39,536 bases of DNA, from contig NW_003149770.1 in assembly GCF_000003605.2 (NCBI RefSeq), positions 274,720-314,255 of the forward strand, written 5' to 3'. Source of the stretch: Saccoglossus kowalevskii. Lineage: Eukaryota > Hemichordata > Enteropneusta > Harrimaniidae. This document shows positions 12,691 to 23,584 of the stretch, in pieces. Position numbers and translations under genes: made by a program. The notes under the pieces are model-generated. The model worked only from the letters and a program-made list of their open reading frames with translations, was not told the origin of the DNA and did no database searches. The first letter of the stretch is position 1; each line of letters begins with the position of its first letter.

Positions 12691-13388
12691 TCAACTGAAA
12701 TCAATGCACGTTTCAGTAATAAGCCCGATTTCATTTATTTATGAAATAAATAAATAATGCGCCAACATATGGTCTTCACATCTACTGCCATTCCTCCTAT
12801 GTTTGCTAAAGAACAATAATCTTTGTCAGTTTTTTTGCATGGTTAGTATTTAATAGATCAGTTTGCAGACTGTTACCACACTTGTCAAATATGAGCTTTG
12901 ACAATTTATTGGGAGACCTTGCCATTCTGTATTTTTGCTTATTGGTTATTTACGATTTATTTGAAAATTGAATTGTTTAGCAGCGTGTACTATATAACAG
13001 TCAATATGATATTAATTTTATTATGATGGGTTACCTACCCGCCATCTACTTAATCCTTGTGTGCCCTTAACATGAGCTGTATTTTTTCATATTTATTTTA
13101 CTCTTGTAATACTGTGCTAAAAAGATCTCCGCTTCTCCAGATAAATACACACAGATCTAGCATGATTGTTCACGTGTACCGTATTCACTCTATTAGAAAC
13201 ACATTTCTAATAGAAACACACTTACACCTAATATTTTCATGGTCTAGTCTCTGTGTGTTTGTCCAGACTTGTATCTTGAATATCCCTGGACCAGTTCTCC
13301 TCAAAGTTTACACATAGCTATTACCTAACTAATACTTGGTACATATCCACATGCATTTACTTCGTAATCCAGTCTGCCACTCCTTTTT

Positions 13389-13924
13389 AGCTCCGCTGTC
13401 GAATTTGTCGAGCGGAGCTTATCATATGAGTGATTGTCCGTCGTCGTCCGTGTCAATGTTTTACTTTTTCGACTTCTTCTTGAAAACTACAAGCCTGAAT
13501 GCTTTAATACTTGGTGTATATGTACCTTGGGTAGACCTCTCTTAGGTTTGTTCATTTCATGTCGATATCTTCAATTCTCTAATTTTGGTGAATATTTTTG
13601 TCATTTTTGGTAAAAAGTGATATTTTCGACTTCTTGTTAAAAACCACAAGTCCATTTGCTTTGATATTACATATATAGGTACTACATGTGGACCTCTCTC
13701 AGATTTGTTCATTTTGTAATGATATCTTTAATTCTCTAATTTTGATGAATAATTTTGTAATTGGTAAATTGGTAAAAAGTGATATTTTTGAATTCTTGTT
13801 GAAAACAGCAAGTCCCATTGCTTGATACTATACATATTGTTCATTTTCTAATGATATCTTCTGTTCTTTAATTGACATGTGCATTGCTAACAGCGGAGCT
13901 ATCTCAGCCGAGAGGCTGCTTGTT
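13389..13924 (+). mobile_element. Family B hairpin-ended element, full copy with internal tandem units
   Basis: The left end AGCTCCGCTGT and the right AACAGCGGAGCT (11 bp perfect, 13390 region reading ACAGCGGAGCT to 13900) are subterminal inverted repeats. At the left, AGCTCCGCT can also pair with AGCGGAGCT about 13 bp later. The right end carries a hairpin CAGCC-GAGA-GGCTG (13905-13918) followed by CTTGTT. Inside, a unit containing TTCTCTAATTTT and AAAAGTGATATTTT repeats with about 157-bp spacing, then a shorter last unit. There are no coding genes. This architecture resembles non-autonomous Helentron-type (HINE) elements; that class assignment is inference. Confidence 0.75.
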
Positions 13925-14025
13925 GATCTATAAATGCACTGAAAATGGACTTTTTTTTTTCGGCCACACTTGTTTCAAATCTGGTATGAATGTATGTATG
14001 TCTAATTATTGTGTATTTTTAATTA

Positions 14026-14369
14026 AAGAGGCTGACTGGCAGCCATATTTGATCTCAAAATAACCTAAAAATCTACATTTTAATTTTATACAAGTTCAAA
14101 CTTGGAATATTGGTAACACCTGATGGCATACGGTACTTAATTTTTCAAGATCTCTTTCAAATTTTTAATTTGATGTGATCCAGCACCTCAATGAAAGCTG
14201 ATCTGTGTTATGAGGTAATGCAAAATGGTGAAAATTGAAAGATTCTGCTTGTAATCAAAATTAACAATTAGGTCCAAACTTTGTACACAGACAAGTATAT
14301 TTTAGCATATCAACAAAAGTTGTGTCACTATCCATTCTAAAATGGTGGATTGGAAACCATTTTGTTTTA
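14026..14369 (+). repeat. Family E repeat blocks
   Basis: Two blocks, GGCTGACTGGCAGCCATATTTG at the start and AATGGTGGATTGGAAACCATTTTG at the end. They resemble the repeated GGCAGCCATTTT and GGTGGCCATTTTG blocks at 16640-17163. The sequence between them is AT-rich and mostly diverged. Confidence 0.55.
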
Positions 14370-14397
14370 CATAGACATAAGAGACTTGCTGTATGTT

Positions 14398-14441
14398 GTC
14401 AGGCAGGCAGGCAGTCAGTCAGGCAGGCAGTCAGTCAGTCA
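14398..14441. repeat. CAGG/CAGT tetranucleotide repeat
   Basis: About eleven four-base units, mixing CAGG and CAGT in blocks. This is an interrupted microsatellite. Confidence 0.9.
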
Positions 14442-15383
14442 AAGACATTCAGTTCACAGCGTAGAAAGCCACTTTTGCATGTTATCAAGTGCAAGAACAG
14501 AGGAGATTTTGACATTCTCAATGGCTTGACATACTACTGGAAGTCTCCAATAGAAGCGTACCTAAAACAAAGATTACATTCATTGTATACTCTAATGTTA
14601 AAATATGAATTATTTTGAGCCATAGTCAAACCTTTGATATGGACATTAACACTTGCACTTCTAACGGCAAATATGGTACGACTTATTTTTACCGTACACA
14701 CTTTTCATTTACGTATTAAGCTAGAAGCCCAAGTACAGGATGGCTGGAGGGTTAATTTAGTTCTAGCTACTTGCCTACTATTATGACATCTTACACCTTG
14801 ATTTTTTTATTTTCCTGCCATAAAGGTCATTTATGAAGTATTTATCATAAGAAATAAAAATTTGGAAAAAAAAAAATGCAGCTTTGCCTTTAATCATTTC
14901 ACTTGTTCATTGACCAGAATAATAATATTGTTTCTATGTATTTGTATGTAGTATCGGTTCATAAGTGCATATTGTTTATTTGTGCTATACTTGTACATGC
15001 AGTGTACAAACTGTTTATTGAGCGCTTATTCTTGGTAGTGAGCGTCTAGGCGTTTTCACTGCCTGACACAGTCACCACAGTCGATGAAAACAAAAAAATC
15101 AACAACAAAAACTGTACTTGAGGCTAGTTGTTGAGACTCTTGTGAACATTGTAATAATAACCCCAGGGTACATGTGCAACATATATAAATTTGGTTTTTC
15201 GGGATTGTCTCATAGTTGAGTTTGTGCTGTTTTTTCAACTTCACCAGCTCTTCAGCTGGCTTGTGCAGAGTCCATATATACTTGGTACAGTAGCGCATGT
15301 TTTACCAGCATAGAACGTTATGTGACATAGCCCAGAGAATCCAGATTTGAGCAGCCATATGTGTCTACGTGCATATTGAATTT

Positions 15384-16096
15384 GGTTCAGTGACACTCTG
15401 CATAGCCTAGATTTGCTAAACTAGATTTCATTGAAATAATTGTAACTATGTTATTGACCCCCCAATATTGATAATAATGTGTTGTATCAATACATAGTGC
15501 ATATTATTTTTTGTACTATAGTACATGCATTGTGCAAACTAATATTAATTTTACATAGATATTCATTGCATTGTAACATTTGTCATGCATTTATTACGCA
15601 ACTATTTGATATTACAATGTGCAACTTTGATGAGATGTGATTTCATTGAAAATATTTTAGCAATGCAACATTGATGCGATGTGACCATTGATGCGATTGT
15701 GAAAATGATGTGAAAAACATGAGACATGAAGCAAAGACTGCAATGTACATGCTATTAACTATGTCCTTGTACCAAGATATAAGCAGCTATATGACATATG
15801 TTATTGCATGATTTGGTTCAGTGACACTCTGCATAGCCTAGATTTGCCAAAACGGATGTCACTAAAATCATTTAAATTTTGTCACTAACCCGAATAATAT
15901 TATTACAATGCCTAGATTTCAGCACTGCCATGACATTGTACCCAGATTTAAGCAGCTATGTGGCATTGTTGTAAGATTTTATTCAGTGACAGTCTGCATA
16001 GCCTATATTTGCCAAACCAAATGTCACTAAAATCATTTAAATTATGTCACTGACCCCAATAATATTACTACAATGCCTAGATTTCAGCACTGATGG
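15384..16096. repeat. Three-copy diverged repeat (TTCAGTGACACTCTGC)
   Basis: TTCAGTGACACTCTGCATAGCC with following TAGATTTGC occurs near 15386, 15817 and 15982 (the last with CAGTCTGC). The last two copies share a further stretch, ATGTCACTAAAATCATTTAAAT through AATGCCTAGATTTCAGCACTG, with 165-bp spacing. CCAGATTTAAGCAGCTATGTGG-like blocks lie between them. This is a locally duplicated segment with no evident coding content. Confidence 0.8.
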
Positions 16097-16259
16097 TTCC
16101 ATCAATTTGGTTATTTCATACATGATGTGGAAGAGGAGGACTTTCAGTGACTGTTGAGATCAACCCGCAATGGTGGTTAACATCAGGCTAACTATCATAC
16201 ATGTTACATGGCTAAGATCAAATTTTGCTACCGTTTTCTGCAATTTATCTCAACAATTC

Positions 16260-16296
16260 TTATATATATGTATACCGGGGTATATATATATATATT
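16260..16296. repeat. TA-rich palindrome around TATACCGGGGTATA
   Basis: Alternating TA on both sides of a GTATACCGGGGTATA core forms a nearly perfect palindrome able to extrude as a cruciform. It lies about 110 bp upstream of an exon acceptor. Confidence 0.75.
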
Positions 16297-16404
16297 TATT
16301 ATAACACTGAAAAGTGTTCAGTACTGATTTCCAAGACATTGTCAAGTGCAATCTTCAAATCATTTGTGTTGTTACTCACGTTTTTTAATATATTTTTTTT
16401 GTAG

Positions 16405-16539
16405 AATAACCTACACTCATCTGCCATTTCAAAGCAAATGGTTGTACATAGGAACAGAGAGAGGCAATATTCATATTGTGAATATAGAATCATTTATTTT
16501 ATCAGGTTATGTTATCAACTGGAATAAAGCTATAGAATT
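16405..16539 (+). CDS. Tomosyn exon 3 (WLYIGTERGNIHIVN)
   Basis: Completes the split Arg, then reads ITYTHLPFQSKWLYIGTERG and on through NIHIVNIESFILSGYVINWN to KAIEL. These are two consecutive WD-type strands almost identical to vertebrate tomosyn (WLYVGTERGNIHIVN, LSGYVIMWNKAIEL). Acceptor TTTTTTGTAG, donor ATT|GTAAGT. The final Leu codon is split 2+1. Confidence 0.97.
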
Positions 16540-18826
16540 GTAAGTATACACATGTCATTCTTTATTTCATCTGCTACAATAAAATGCCTGATTTAGGCTA
16601 AATGTCTATGTCTGTGTGAAACACTAATGTTTCATGATCCGATTCAAGATGGCTGAATGGCAGCCATTTTAAGGCTTAAAAACTCATGAAAATTACACAT
16701 TTTTGGAACTCGATCTCAGTTGTGTGTGGACAGATTTAGTTTAAACTTGGTACATACATTGGATACAATGGGACGGACCTTGGTGCACACCATTTTATGT
16801 TTTGCATCAAGTTCAAAATGGTCGACTGGTGGCCATTTTGTTTTAAAAAAATGCTGGGCCGATCAAGTTAAACTTCTATCATACATTAATTATAATATCA
16901 GACAAACAGTGTGAAATCCAACATGAATGACTGGTGGCCATCTTGTGTAAATGAAGGCCATTTCACAATATCTCACATGCCAGGACCAAAGAAATTTAAA
17001 CTTCACACATACATCACAATTAAGGTCCTATATTCTGGAAATAGATTCCAATTACTCATTAATACTAAATTGGTCCATACAATGTCAGGGACCTGGAGTT
17101 GATCATGTAGTTTTGTTTCTAAATTGGATTTCTAATTCCTGACTGGCTGCCATATTGTTTTATAGAATGCTATACAATAACCATAATTATAACATATGTC
17201 TTTTCTGTGCACATTATTCAAATGGATTATGTCATTGACAATGCCTTTTTTTAAAATAGTGCATGTTCATTAGAATACACAAACGGTTATATTGATGTGT
17301 TTTAATATTTCTTTCAATGTAGATAAATTAAGAAATGAAGAATTGTTATTGAATGTACGTAAACTAGATTTGCCAATCATCATGTTGATCATCCCTAAGA
17401 AATAGTTAATAACACACATCACGCTGTCAAGTCAAATGGCAACGTCAAGTCTAGAAAGCAAACGCCAATTGTTACTTACGATAATTTGTCTTTCACAACG
17501 GTAAATACTTGTTCGTTGAGACAATTTAAGACCATCTAATAATGCTTAAGATTAACTATCGCTTTTAACATTTAATTAAAAAAAACACTCCCTATCGTCT
17601 GCAGGGCATGGTCTGTTCTATTCAAAAATAAATTCCTATGATGGACCAAAATCTCCTCAACTCTGTCCTTGAGATATAGCCATCAGCAAGCTTTATAACA
17701 AACGTGATCAAGGTCATCGCATAGTACGCCATTTGAGGATGTCAGAATTGCTGCTTAAGAATTTTCATCAAATCCCAATGGGACACACCCCTGTTGTGGA
17801 TCTGTCTAAACTCCCATCACTGCTGTGAAAGCATTTCAAATGCAAAATATTATATATACATATTTACCAGGTATATAAAAAAGGATTAAAATGTTTTTAC
17901 GTACTGCCTGTTCATCAAAATCAAATAGTGACAGCTGAATCAATACTGATCAATAGTACAGCAGTGAATACTTGGCATAGAAGGGGGATGTTGCATTGTA
18001 ATGTCATGGTGATGTTAATACCTTTTTCCCTCCTGTATACATGGCTATTTAATAGGTCTGTAAAAGGAACAAATATTCACTGGATTGCAATCTGCAAGTA
18101 ATATGTGCCAGGTTTTTGAAATTCAAAGTAGGATATCTATAAAGCTCCCTTTGCTTGAATTGAATTTGAATTTCTAAATTACACATTTTAACTGTCTTTG
18201 ATCTGTATTATTATGCAGCCATTCCTTACAGAAGATTTTTTCAGAGAAATATTCTCATGTCCAAAATAAAAATTGCTGATAATCCCATTTGAACATCATC
18301 AAATAAAGTTTTTGTACCAAATTTACTCATTTTTTGAATTGTATACCAATTGGACAGATTAATATTAATTAATATTAATAATCTTGTGTGTGAGATAATA
18401 CAAAAATATTTACATAACAAGGTTTATGTGTATTAAAATACCTCACAATTGGATTTATGTCATAAATAACACCATTAGTATGAAGTGAATGAATGAATAT
18501 TATTCAAATCGTATGCACTGATTGTATGGGCCCTCAACGTTCCATAGCCCTAACTCAACTATCTCTTGCATGAGGTTATCGGGAGAATATCGTCAAGTAA
18601 GCACAAAGATAGGGAAGTGATCATATCAACCTTCTATTTGTAGAGGTTGGTGGGATCGACTTGAGTGCATAACTTTCACAGTTTGTTGGCATAATTTTCA
18701 GAAAATTACCAACCTGAAATCACCTGATGAAAGCCTCCATAGAAGGTTGAAATGAATGGGATAAAGTGTTAATATCACATTAACAATATAAAATACTACT
18801 TGTTAACATATTTTATCATCTTTCAG
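16540..18826 (+). other. Intron with family E repeat cluster
   Basis: 2.3 kb. It holds the family E run (16640-17163). The remainder is AT-rich with no exon-like signal. Splicing 16539 to 18827 restores the Leu codon. Confidence 0.85.
16640..17163 (+). repeat. Family E repeat cluster (four diverged blocks)
   Basis: Blocks near 16644 (AAGATGGCTGAATGGCAGCC), 16818 (AATGGTCGACTGGTGGCC), 16928 (GACTGGTGGCCATCTTGTG) and 17137 (CTGACTGGCTGCCATATTG) each hold a short palindrome-like GGCNNCCAT core. Intervening text repeats TTTAAACTTGGTACATACAT and similar phrases. It looks like an old tandemly organised interspersed repeat. Confidence 0.7.
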
Positions 18827-18890
18827 ATCTAGGAAGACGCATCCTGGACCAGTAGTGCATCTTAGTGACAATCCAATTGATTCTAATAAG
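18827..18890 (+). CDS. Tomosyn exon 4 (SRKTHPGPVVHLSDNP)
   Basis: Completes Leu, then reads SRKTHPGPVVHLSDNPIDSNK, matching vertebrate SSKSHPGPVVHISDNPMDEGK. Acceptor CTTTCAG, donor AAG|GTAAGA. It ends in phase 0. A large minisatellite begins 26 bases after this donor. Confidence 0.95.
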
Positions 18891-19965
18891 GTAAGATAAC
18901 ATGCTACATTCATTCTCAGTGTGGGTCATGTGAGGTCACATCCCCAGTGCAGGTCATGTGAGGTCACATCCTCAGTGCAGGTCATGTGGTCCACATCCCC
19001 AGTGTGGATCATGTGAGTTTACATCCTCACAGCCAGGTCGTGTGAGGTGGCATCCTCACAGCCAGGTTGTGTGAGGTAACATTCTCACAGCCAGGTCGTG
19101 TGAGGTCACATCCTCAGTGTGGGTCATGTGAGGTCACATCCCCAGTGCAGGTCATGTGAGGTCACATCCTCAGTGCAGGTCATGTGGTCCACATCCCCAG
19201 TGTGGATCATGTGAGTTTACATCCTCACAGCCAGGTCGTGTGAGGTGGCATCCTCACAGCCAGGTTGTGTGAGGTAACATTCTCACAGCCAGGTCGTGTG
19301 AGGTCACATCCTCAGTGTGGATCATGTGAGGTCACATCCTCAGTGTGGATCGTGTAAGGTCACATCCTCACAGCCAGGTCATGTGAGGTCACATCCTCAC
19401 AGCCAGGTCATGTGAGGTCATATCTTCAGTGTGGGTAATGTGAGGTCATTGTTAGAGTCATGTATGGTCATTTCACACAGATCAATTAACTGTACAAATT
19501 TGTAATATGTAGTAACAAAGTAACTTGTTTTTTATACATTGTACTGAAGGATTGGGTAACATATTATACTATAATTCTTTCATGAATTGGATCATGAACC
19601 ACCAAAAAAAAATTAAAGATGTCCACAAAAAATGTGAAATTTTAAGTTATGATCTATGCTCAACAAATTCTCATTCAGAATTTGAATATTCACAAATGAA
19701 ACTTTGAAATATAAATCTCACTAACAATTTTTTTTTGCCAATGAAGTGGTGGGAATTTATATCCTCGCCTTGGAACAGTGAGAATATGAAAACTGGGACT
19801 AATATCTAATCTCACTGAACTGCGAGAAGTCTCAGTTCTCTCTTTTGCCTGCAGTTCTTCCTAATAGTAAGGTATATTATTTACCAATAATTGTTATTAG
19901 TTCACTTTGGAATCTGAGAAAAGTCATTGCACTGTCTGATATCCAGTATTTCACTTGTCTTGCAG
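18891..19965 (+). other. Intron dominated by a minisatellite
   Basis: 1.07 kb. Roughly half of it is the 28-bp minisatellite with higher-order structure (18917-19447). The rest is AT-rich. Phase-0 codons K and L are joined. Confidence 0.9.
18917..19447. repeat. 28-bp minisatellite with 198-bp higher-order repeat
   Basis: The basic unit is about 28 bp, of the type GGTCATGTGAGGTCACATCC followed by TCAGTGTG or TCACAGCCA. Seven variant units (CAGTGTGG, CCCAGTGCA, GTGGTCCACATCC, GAGTTTACATCC, GAGGTGGCATCC, GAGGTAACATTC and so on) recur in the same order starting at 18917 and 19115, giving a 198-bp higher-order period that is almost identical between copies. Diverged single units follow. It begins close to a donor site. 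Confidence 0.95.
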
Positions 19966-20173
19966 TTATTAATTGGTTTTGAATCAGGTGCATTAGTATT
20001 ATGGGACTTGCGAAATAAGCAAGCTGAATACAGATACAGTTGTTCTGCACCTCTTCGATCGGTGTCTTGGAATCATGAAGGAAAACAATTCATGTGTAGT
20101 CATACAGATGGCAGTCTTTCACTGTGGCATGTTAGAACAACGACTAAACCGCATAATATTATGTACCCACATG
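19966..20173 (+). CDS. Tomosyn exon 5 (LLIGFESGALVLWDL)
   Basis: 69 codons: LLIGFESGALVLWDLRNKQA, then EYRYSCSAPLRSVSWNHEGK, QFMCSHTDGSLSLWHV and KPHNIMYPH. Two WD units end in WDL and WHV. It matches vertebrate LLIGFESGTVVLWDLKSKKADYRY and EGKQFICSHSDGTLTIW. Acceptor TCTTGCAG, donor ATG|GTAAGT. It ends in phase 1. Confidence 0.97.
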
Positions 20174-20585
20174 GTAAGTACATATTGGCTGAGATTCATT
20201 CAGTATATGACGTTGGGAGGGGGGGGGGGCTTGGATAAAGTCTGTAGGTACTTGCGTTTGACTAATTCTGGTTGTGTATTAAATTGTAATTTGATGGAGA
20301 GATTGTCACATAGCCCTGTCGTGTAGTTCAAAACATTGATTTTGTTTAAAAATGCTTTATATGTACCATCAGCAATTGCTCTTACAATAAAGCAAAGTTA
20401 TGAAATACAACAGTAACGCTCAGCGTGTGAGACTTTTGCCTGGCACAAAACTAATAAAAAAAAATTGAGAACATGTGAAACATGTACAAGTTGCAAACAC
20501 TGAGGGCGCTCTATATTTTTCAAAGCCTTGTGATATTATATTAGTTTGAAATTTAGTGTACTATATTAACATAATGTTGTTGGAC

Positions 20586-21580
20586 ATAGTGTGAAAATTA
20601 TTACATTAATAATTTAAAAGAGACTTCTTCATAAATAAAGACAGTTGTAAATTATTCTAATTGATATTATATGATATCCTCCTGTTTTTATAACCATAAA
20701 GTTTTCAAAATGAATTCAAACTACGGATAAGTTAGCCGTGTCAGTGTTTTAGTCTTATAGTGTCTCATTCACAAAGATAGTTTGTGTTAATTCACCCATT
20801 TCCTTTTCAAAACTTTCCTGATTGGGGTAGAGCCGTTAATGTTTTCCTCATTATAGTATTTTGGCTTGCCAATTCAGAGCTTCAGTTGTCTCAAAATTGG
20901 CTTAGGAAATTTTGTCATTAATGTCAAGCAGTGTCATTGGACATTTGGAATTATTTGCTGTATTTTGGGTGTAATACAGTAAATTTGACATGAAAACATG
21001 TAGGCCCTTTGTCTGAAATGATTGGACATTTTGAAAAAATACTAGCAAATTGCTGAAGTCCAAAGAAAGTATGGATCACTGCACTTTGAAATGCTGTTGA
21101 ATTTGTCCTCAGATTTTTTAAATTTTTAATGATAGCTTCAGTTCTTCAATTGAAATGTGAATTACTAACAGCAGAGCTATCTCGGCCGATAGGCAGCTTG
21201 TTTATGAGTTTATATTTATTTCTGATGTCTATTAACTGACATATATGCATGCCTGATCAGTTTTAAACCTTTACCTCATGAAATTGAATAATGATCACTA
21301 TAATTTGACAGCTTTTTTTGTAGTGATTGTGAAACTGAAGTTCTTACATCAATATATTACAGTTTAAGCTGTAGCTGTTATTTTTATTTAGTTGCCATAG
21401 AAGGCATACTTTTATTGAGTTAAAATGCATCGACATTGAGGTGTGAAAATTACATTATTACTAATGAGACCCCTTCATAAATAAAGGCATTTTGTTAATT
21501 GATACTATGTAATATCATTCCTTCAATAACTATAAAGTTTTCAATGAACCTCAAAATGAATATAAACTTCGCCCTCAAAT
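20586..21580. repeat. Diverged segmental duplication, arms 20586-20725 and 21441-21580
   Basis: The two arms share GTGTGAAAATTA, TTCATAAATAAAG, AATTGATA-TATG/TA-ATATC and ATAAAGTTTTCAA followed by AAAATGAAT. They are in direct orientation 855 bp apart, with several small indels, so the copies are old. A family B 3' end lies between them. Confidence 0.7.
21121..21202 (+). mobile_element. Family B element, 3' fragment
   Basis: Matches the last part of the elements at 13389-13924 and 33651-34035: TTCAGTTCTTCAATTGAAATG, then CTAACAGCAGAGCTATCTC, GGCCGATAGGCAG and CTTGTT. The subterminal repeat and hairpin each carry mutations, so the copy is old and truncated at its left. Confidence 0.8.
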
Positions 21581-22143
21581 ATAGAGAAAGGAATTATTCT
21601 AATTGATGTGTAATTTTTTTTTTAATTCATGTGCATCTTCAAGTATATATTGATAGATTTTTGTTTGAAGTTAGAATTAGTCGTATTCATTTGTCGTGCA
21701 TATCAAATCCTACTTTGGGTTGTAGCTGTACTCTGTTTTGACCGTTTTATAACCGCATGAAAGGTTGTCTGTACTCTTGAATCACAGTCATTGTAAACTG
21801 ATATAGCAGTATGTAGAACATTCTGGATACTAATAACAATCACTGACATCTAATACATCCTTGTTGAGTACTTCAAAATGTCATCCGCAAATGTTAATCA
21901 TATTTTGTTTGCTATCAATGTTCTATGCCCTCTTGAAGGTTATCTTTTTGTCGGCTTCTCAAAGTCAGTGACATTTATGGAGTACGGTGTCTTGTATGTA
22001 GGAGTGAAGGCGGTATTATTGTATCATTGGGTGTTGCAGCTCGATTATAAAATCATTAGTAATAGTAATTTCAATACAATTATAAATTCAAATAACAGGG
22101 TTTAAGTGTGGCATTACCGTTTGTTATTATTTTCATATTTTAG

Positions 22144-22225
22144 CAAGGCCGCCACTTGTTAAAGGAGCTCGACCAGATCCTTGTACACCTATCAACAAAG
22201 TAGAATGGAGGACGTGTAAAGGACA
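22144..22225 (+). CDS. Tomosyn exon 6 (start of LLGL region)
   Basis: Completes an Ala codon, then reads RPPLVKGARPDPCTPINKVE and WRTCKG. It corresponds to vertebrate GKKPEPCKPILKVEFKT at the start of the Lgl-type (LLGL) region. Acceptor TTTTAG, donor ACA|GTAAGT. It ends two bases into a Gln codon. Confidence 0.93.
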
Positions 22226-22441
22226 GTAAGTCGTGGATTAGTTAATTTTTCTTCCAATCAAGACATTTATTATAAAGCACTGGAATGCATCATCATTTTC
22301 ATTTCAATTACTTGATGTGTAATTGATTATAATCTTAACTTTGGCAGAATTTGGTATTGATATCTAAATTAAGATTTCAGGCAACATCAAAAATTCTACT
22401 AAAATAGAAAATTATTTAAATTATTTTTCTTATCTTTCTAG

Positions 22442-22596
22442 GGATCCATATATTATATTTTCTGGTGGACTGTCATATGAGAAAGCAGCAAAACAACCTA
22501 GTTTAACAATTATGCAGGGTAAAAATACAACAGTGCTTGAAATGGAACATCCTATTATGGATTTTATGTCTCTGTGTGAAACACCATGGCCAAGTG
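22442..22596 (+). CDS. Tomosyn exon 7 (IIFSGGLSYEKA)
   Basis: Completes Gln, then reads DPYIIFSGGLSYEKAAKQPS, LTIMQGKNTTVLEMEHPIMD and FMSLCETPWPS. It matches vertebrate FIILSGGLSYDTVGRRPCLTVMH and FLTLCETPYP. The intron before it is only 216 bp. Acceptor TTTCTAG, donor GTG|GTGAGT. It ends in phase 1. Confidence 0.97.
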
Positions 22597-23511
22597 GTGA
22601 GTAATGTACTTGCACAATTTAACATAACATTAGATGTTTTGTGTCAATATTTTGTGGTATCTGAGCTTTTGTTGGTTACCTGCTCATGTACATCTTAACA
22701 AGTCAAATAGGAGATCTCATTCGTATGATCACTTTGGGTAAATTACTCAACTGTTCAAAGAACATTTTACTTCTAGAATACATCACAACACTTTGTTTGA
22801 AACGCGCATTCTGAATGATCTTTACTGAACCAATCAAAAAACGTTTTACTTCTAGGATGTACCGCAATACTTTGTTGTTGAAACGTGCATTCTGAGTGAT
22901 CTTTACTCAACCAATCAAAAAAAAACGTTTTACTGCTAGGATGTACCGCAATACTTTGTTGTTGAAACACGCATTCTGAATGATCTTTACTGAACCAATC
23001 AAAAACCGTTTTACTGCTAGGATGTACCACATCACTTTGTTTGAAACACGCATTCTGAGTGATCTTTACTCAACCAATCAAAAAACGTTTTACTGCTAGG
23101 ATGTACCACAACACTTTGTTGTTGAAACACATCTTCTGAGTGGACATATTATACTCAAAAACAAAAATATTAGATCTTATTTTAATCAGATTAGTCTATA
23201 CATGAAACACATAAATAGTGTTCAGTTGGTCACATAATTATTCTAGTATTATTATACCAGTATTTCATTTGCCTGAATATGTTGTTCTGATTGGTCAGGA
23301 GTTCTTGGCAGTAGTTATTCCTTCAATATTGTTGATTGGTTTATTGTGATAGATCTTAATTTTCATCGTACGCCATCATCTGGGGAAAATTCGCCTTAAA
23401 GGAATTATTATTTTTCACTTTTAATTCAACATGTAGCTGCAAATACATTGAGGGAGTTCAGTTTGAAATAATGAATTTTAAATATCTAATTAATTTTTTT
23501 GTTCATTTCAG
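22597..23511 (+). other. Intron with 80-bp tandem array
   Basis: 0.9 kb. The main content is the tandem array at 22762-23135; the remainder is AT-rich. The Asp codon is restored across the junction. Confidence 0.85.
22762..23135. repeat. About 80-bp tandem repeat, 4-5 copies
   Basis: TTTTACT(T/G)CTAGgATGTACC...CTTTGTT followed by GAAAC...CATTCTGA(A/G)TGATC recurs with TTTTAC at 22765, 22844, 22928, 23009 and 23088 (spacing 79, 84, 81, 79). Length varies through a GTT duplication and the A-run before CGTTTTAC. Neighbouring units alternate GAATGATCTTTACTGAACC and GAGTGATCTTTACTCAACC, which suggests a two-unit higher-order pattern. The open frame on the minus strand across it is repeat-derived. 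Confidence 0.93.
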
Positions 23512-23584
23512 ACATTCATGAGCCGTATGCTATTGTCGTATTGTTAGAAAATGATATGGTTGTGGTTGATTTGAATTCACCTGG
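23512..23584 (+). CDS. Tomosyn exon 8 (EPYAIVVLLENDMVVVDL)
   Basis: Completes Asp, then reads IHEPYAIVVLLENDMVVVDL and NSP, with a split Gly. It matches vertebrate FQEPYAVVVLLEKDLVLIDL. Acceptor ATTTCAG, donor TGG|GTAAGA. Confidence 0.96.

Larger units (their letters stand above)
12497..16404 (+). other. Large intron with tandem duplications and interspersed repeats
   Basis: 3.9 kb. It contains a 91-bp-spaced duplication (12523-12690), a family B element (13389-13924), family E fragments (14026-14369), a CAGG/CAGT tetranucleotide tract (14398-14441), a three-copy diverged repeat (15384-16096) and a TA-rich palindrome (16260-16296). No extra exon is needed: the Arg codon split at 12496 is completed exactly at 16405. 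Confidence 0.85.
20174..22143 (+). other. Intron with G-run, duplicated segment and family B remnant
   Basis: 2.0 kb. An 11-base G run lies at 20219-20229, 45 bases after the donor. A diverged duplication is at 20586-20725 / 21441-21580, and the 3' end of a family B element is at 21121-21202. No exon-like block is seen. Confidence 0.85.

Noticed and set aside
14322-14618. 98-codon frame with QAGRQSVRQAVSQS
   Set aside because: The repetitive protein part comes from the CAGG/CAGT microsatellite and the rest from a family E fragment.
22773-23030. 85-codon minus-strand frame with internally repeated protein
   Set aside because: It is the translation of the roughly 80-bp tandem DNA array; the protein periodicity mirrors the DNA repeat and there is no gene context.
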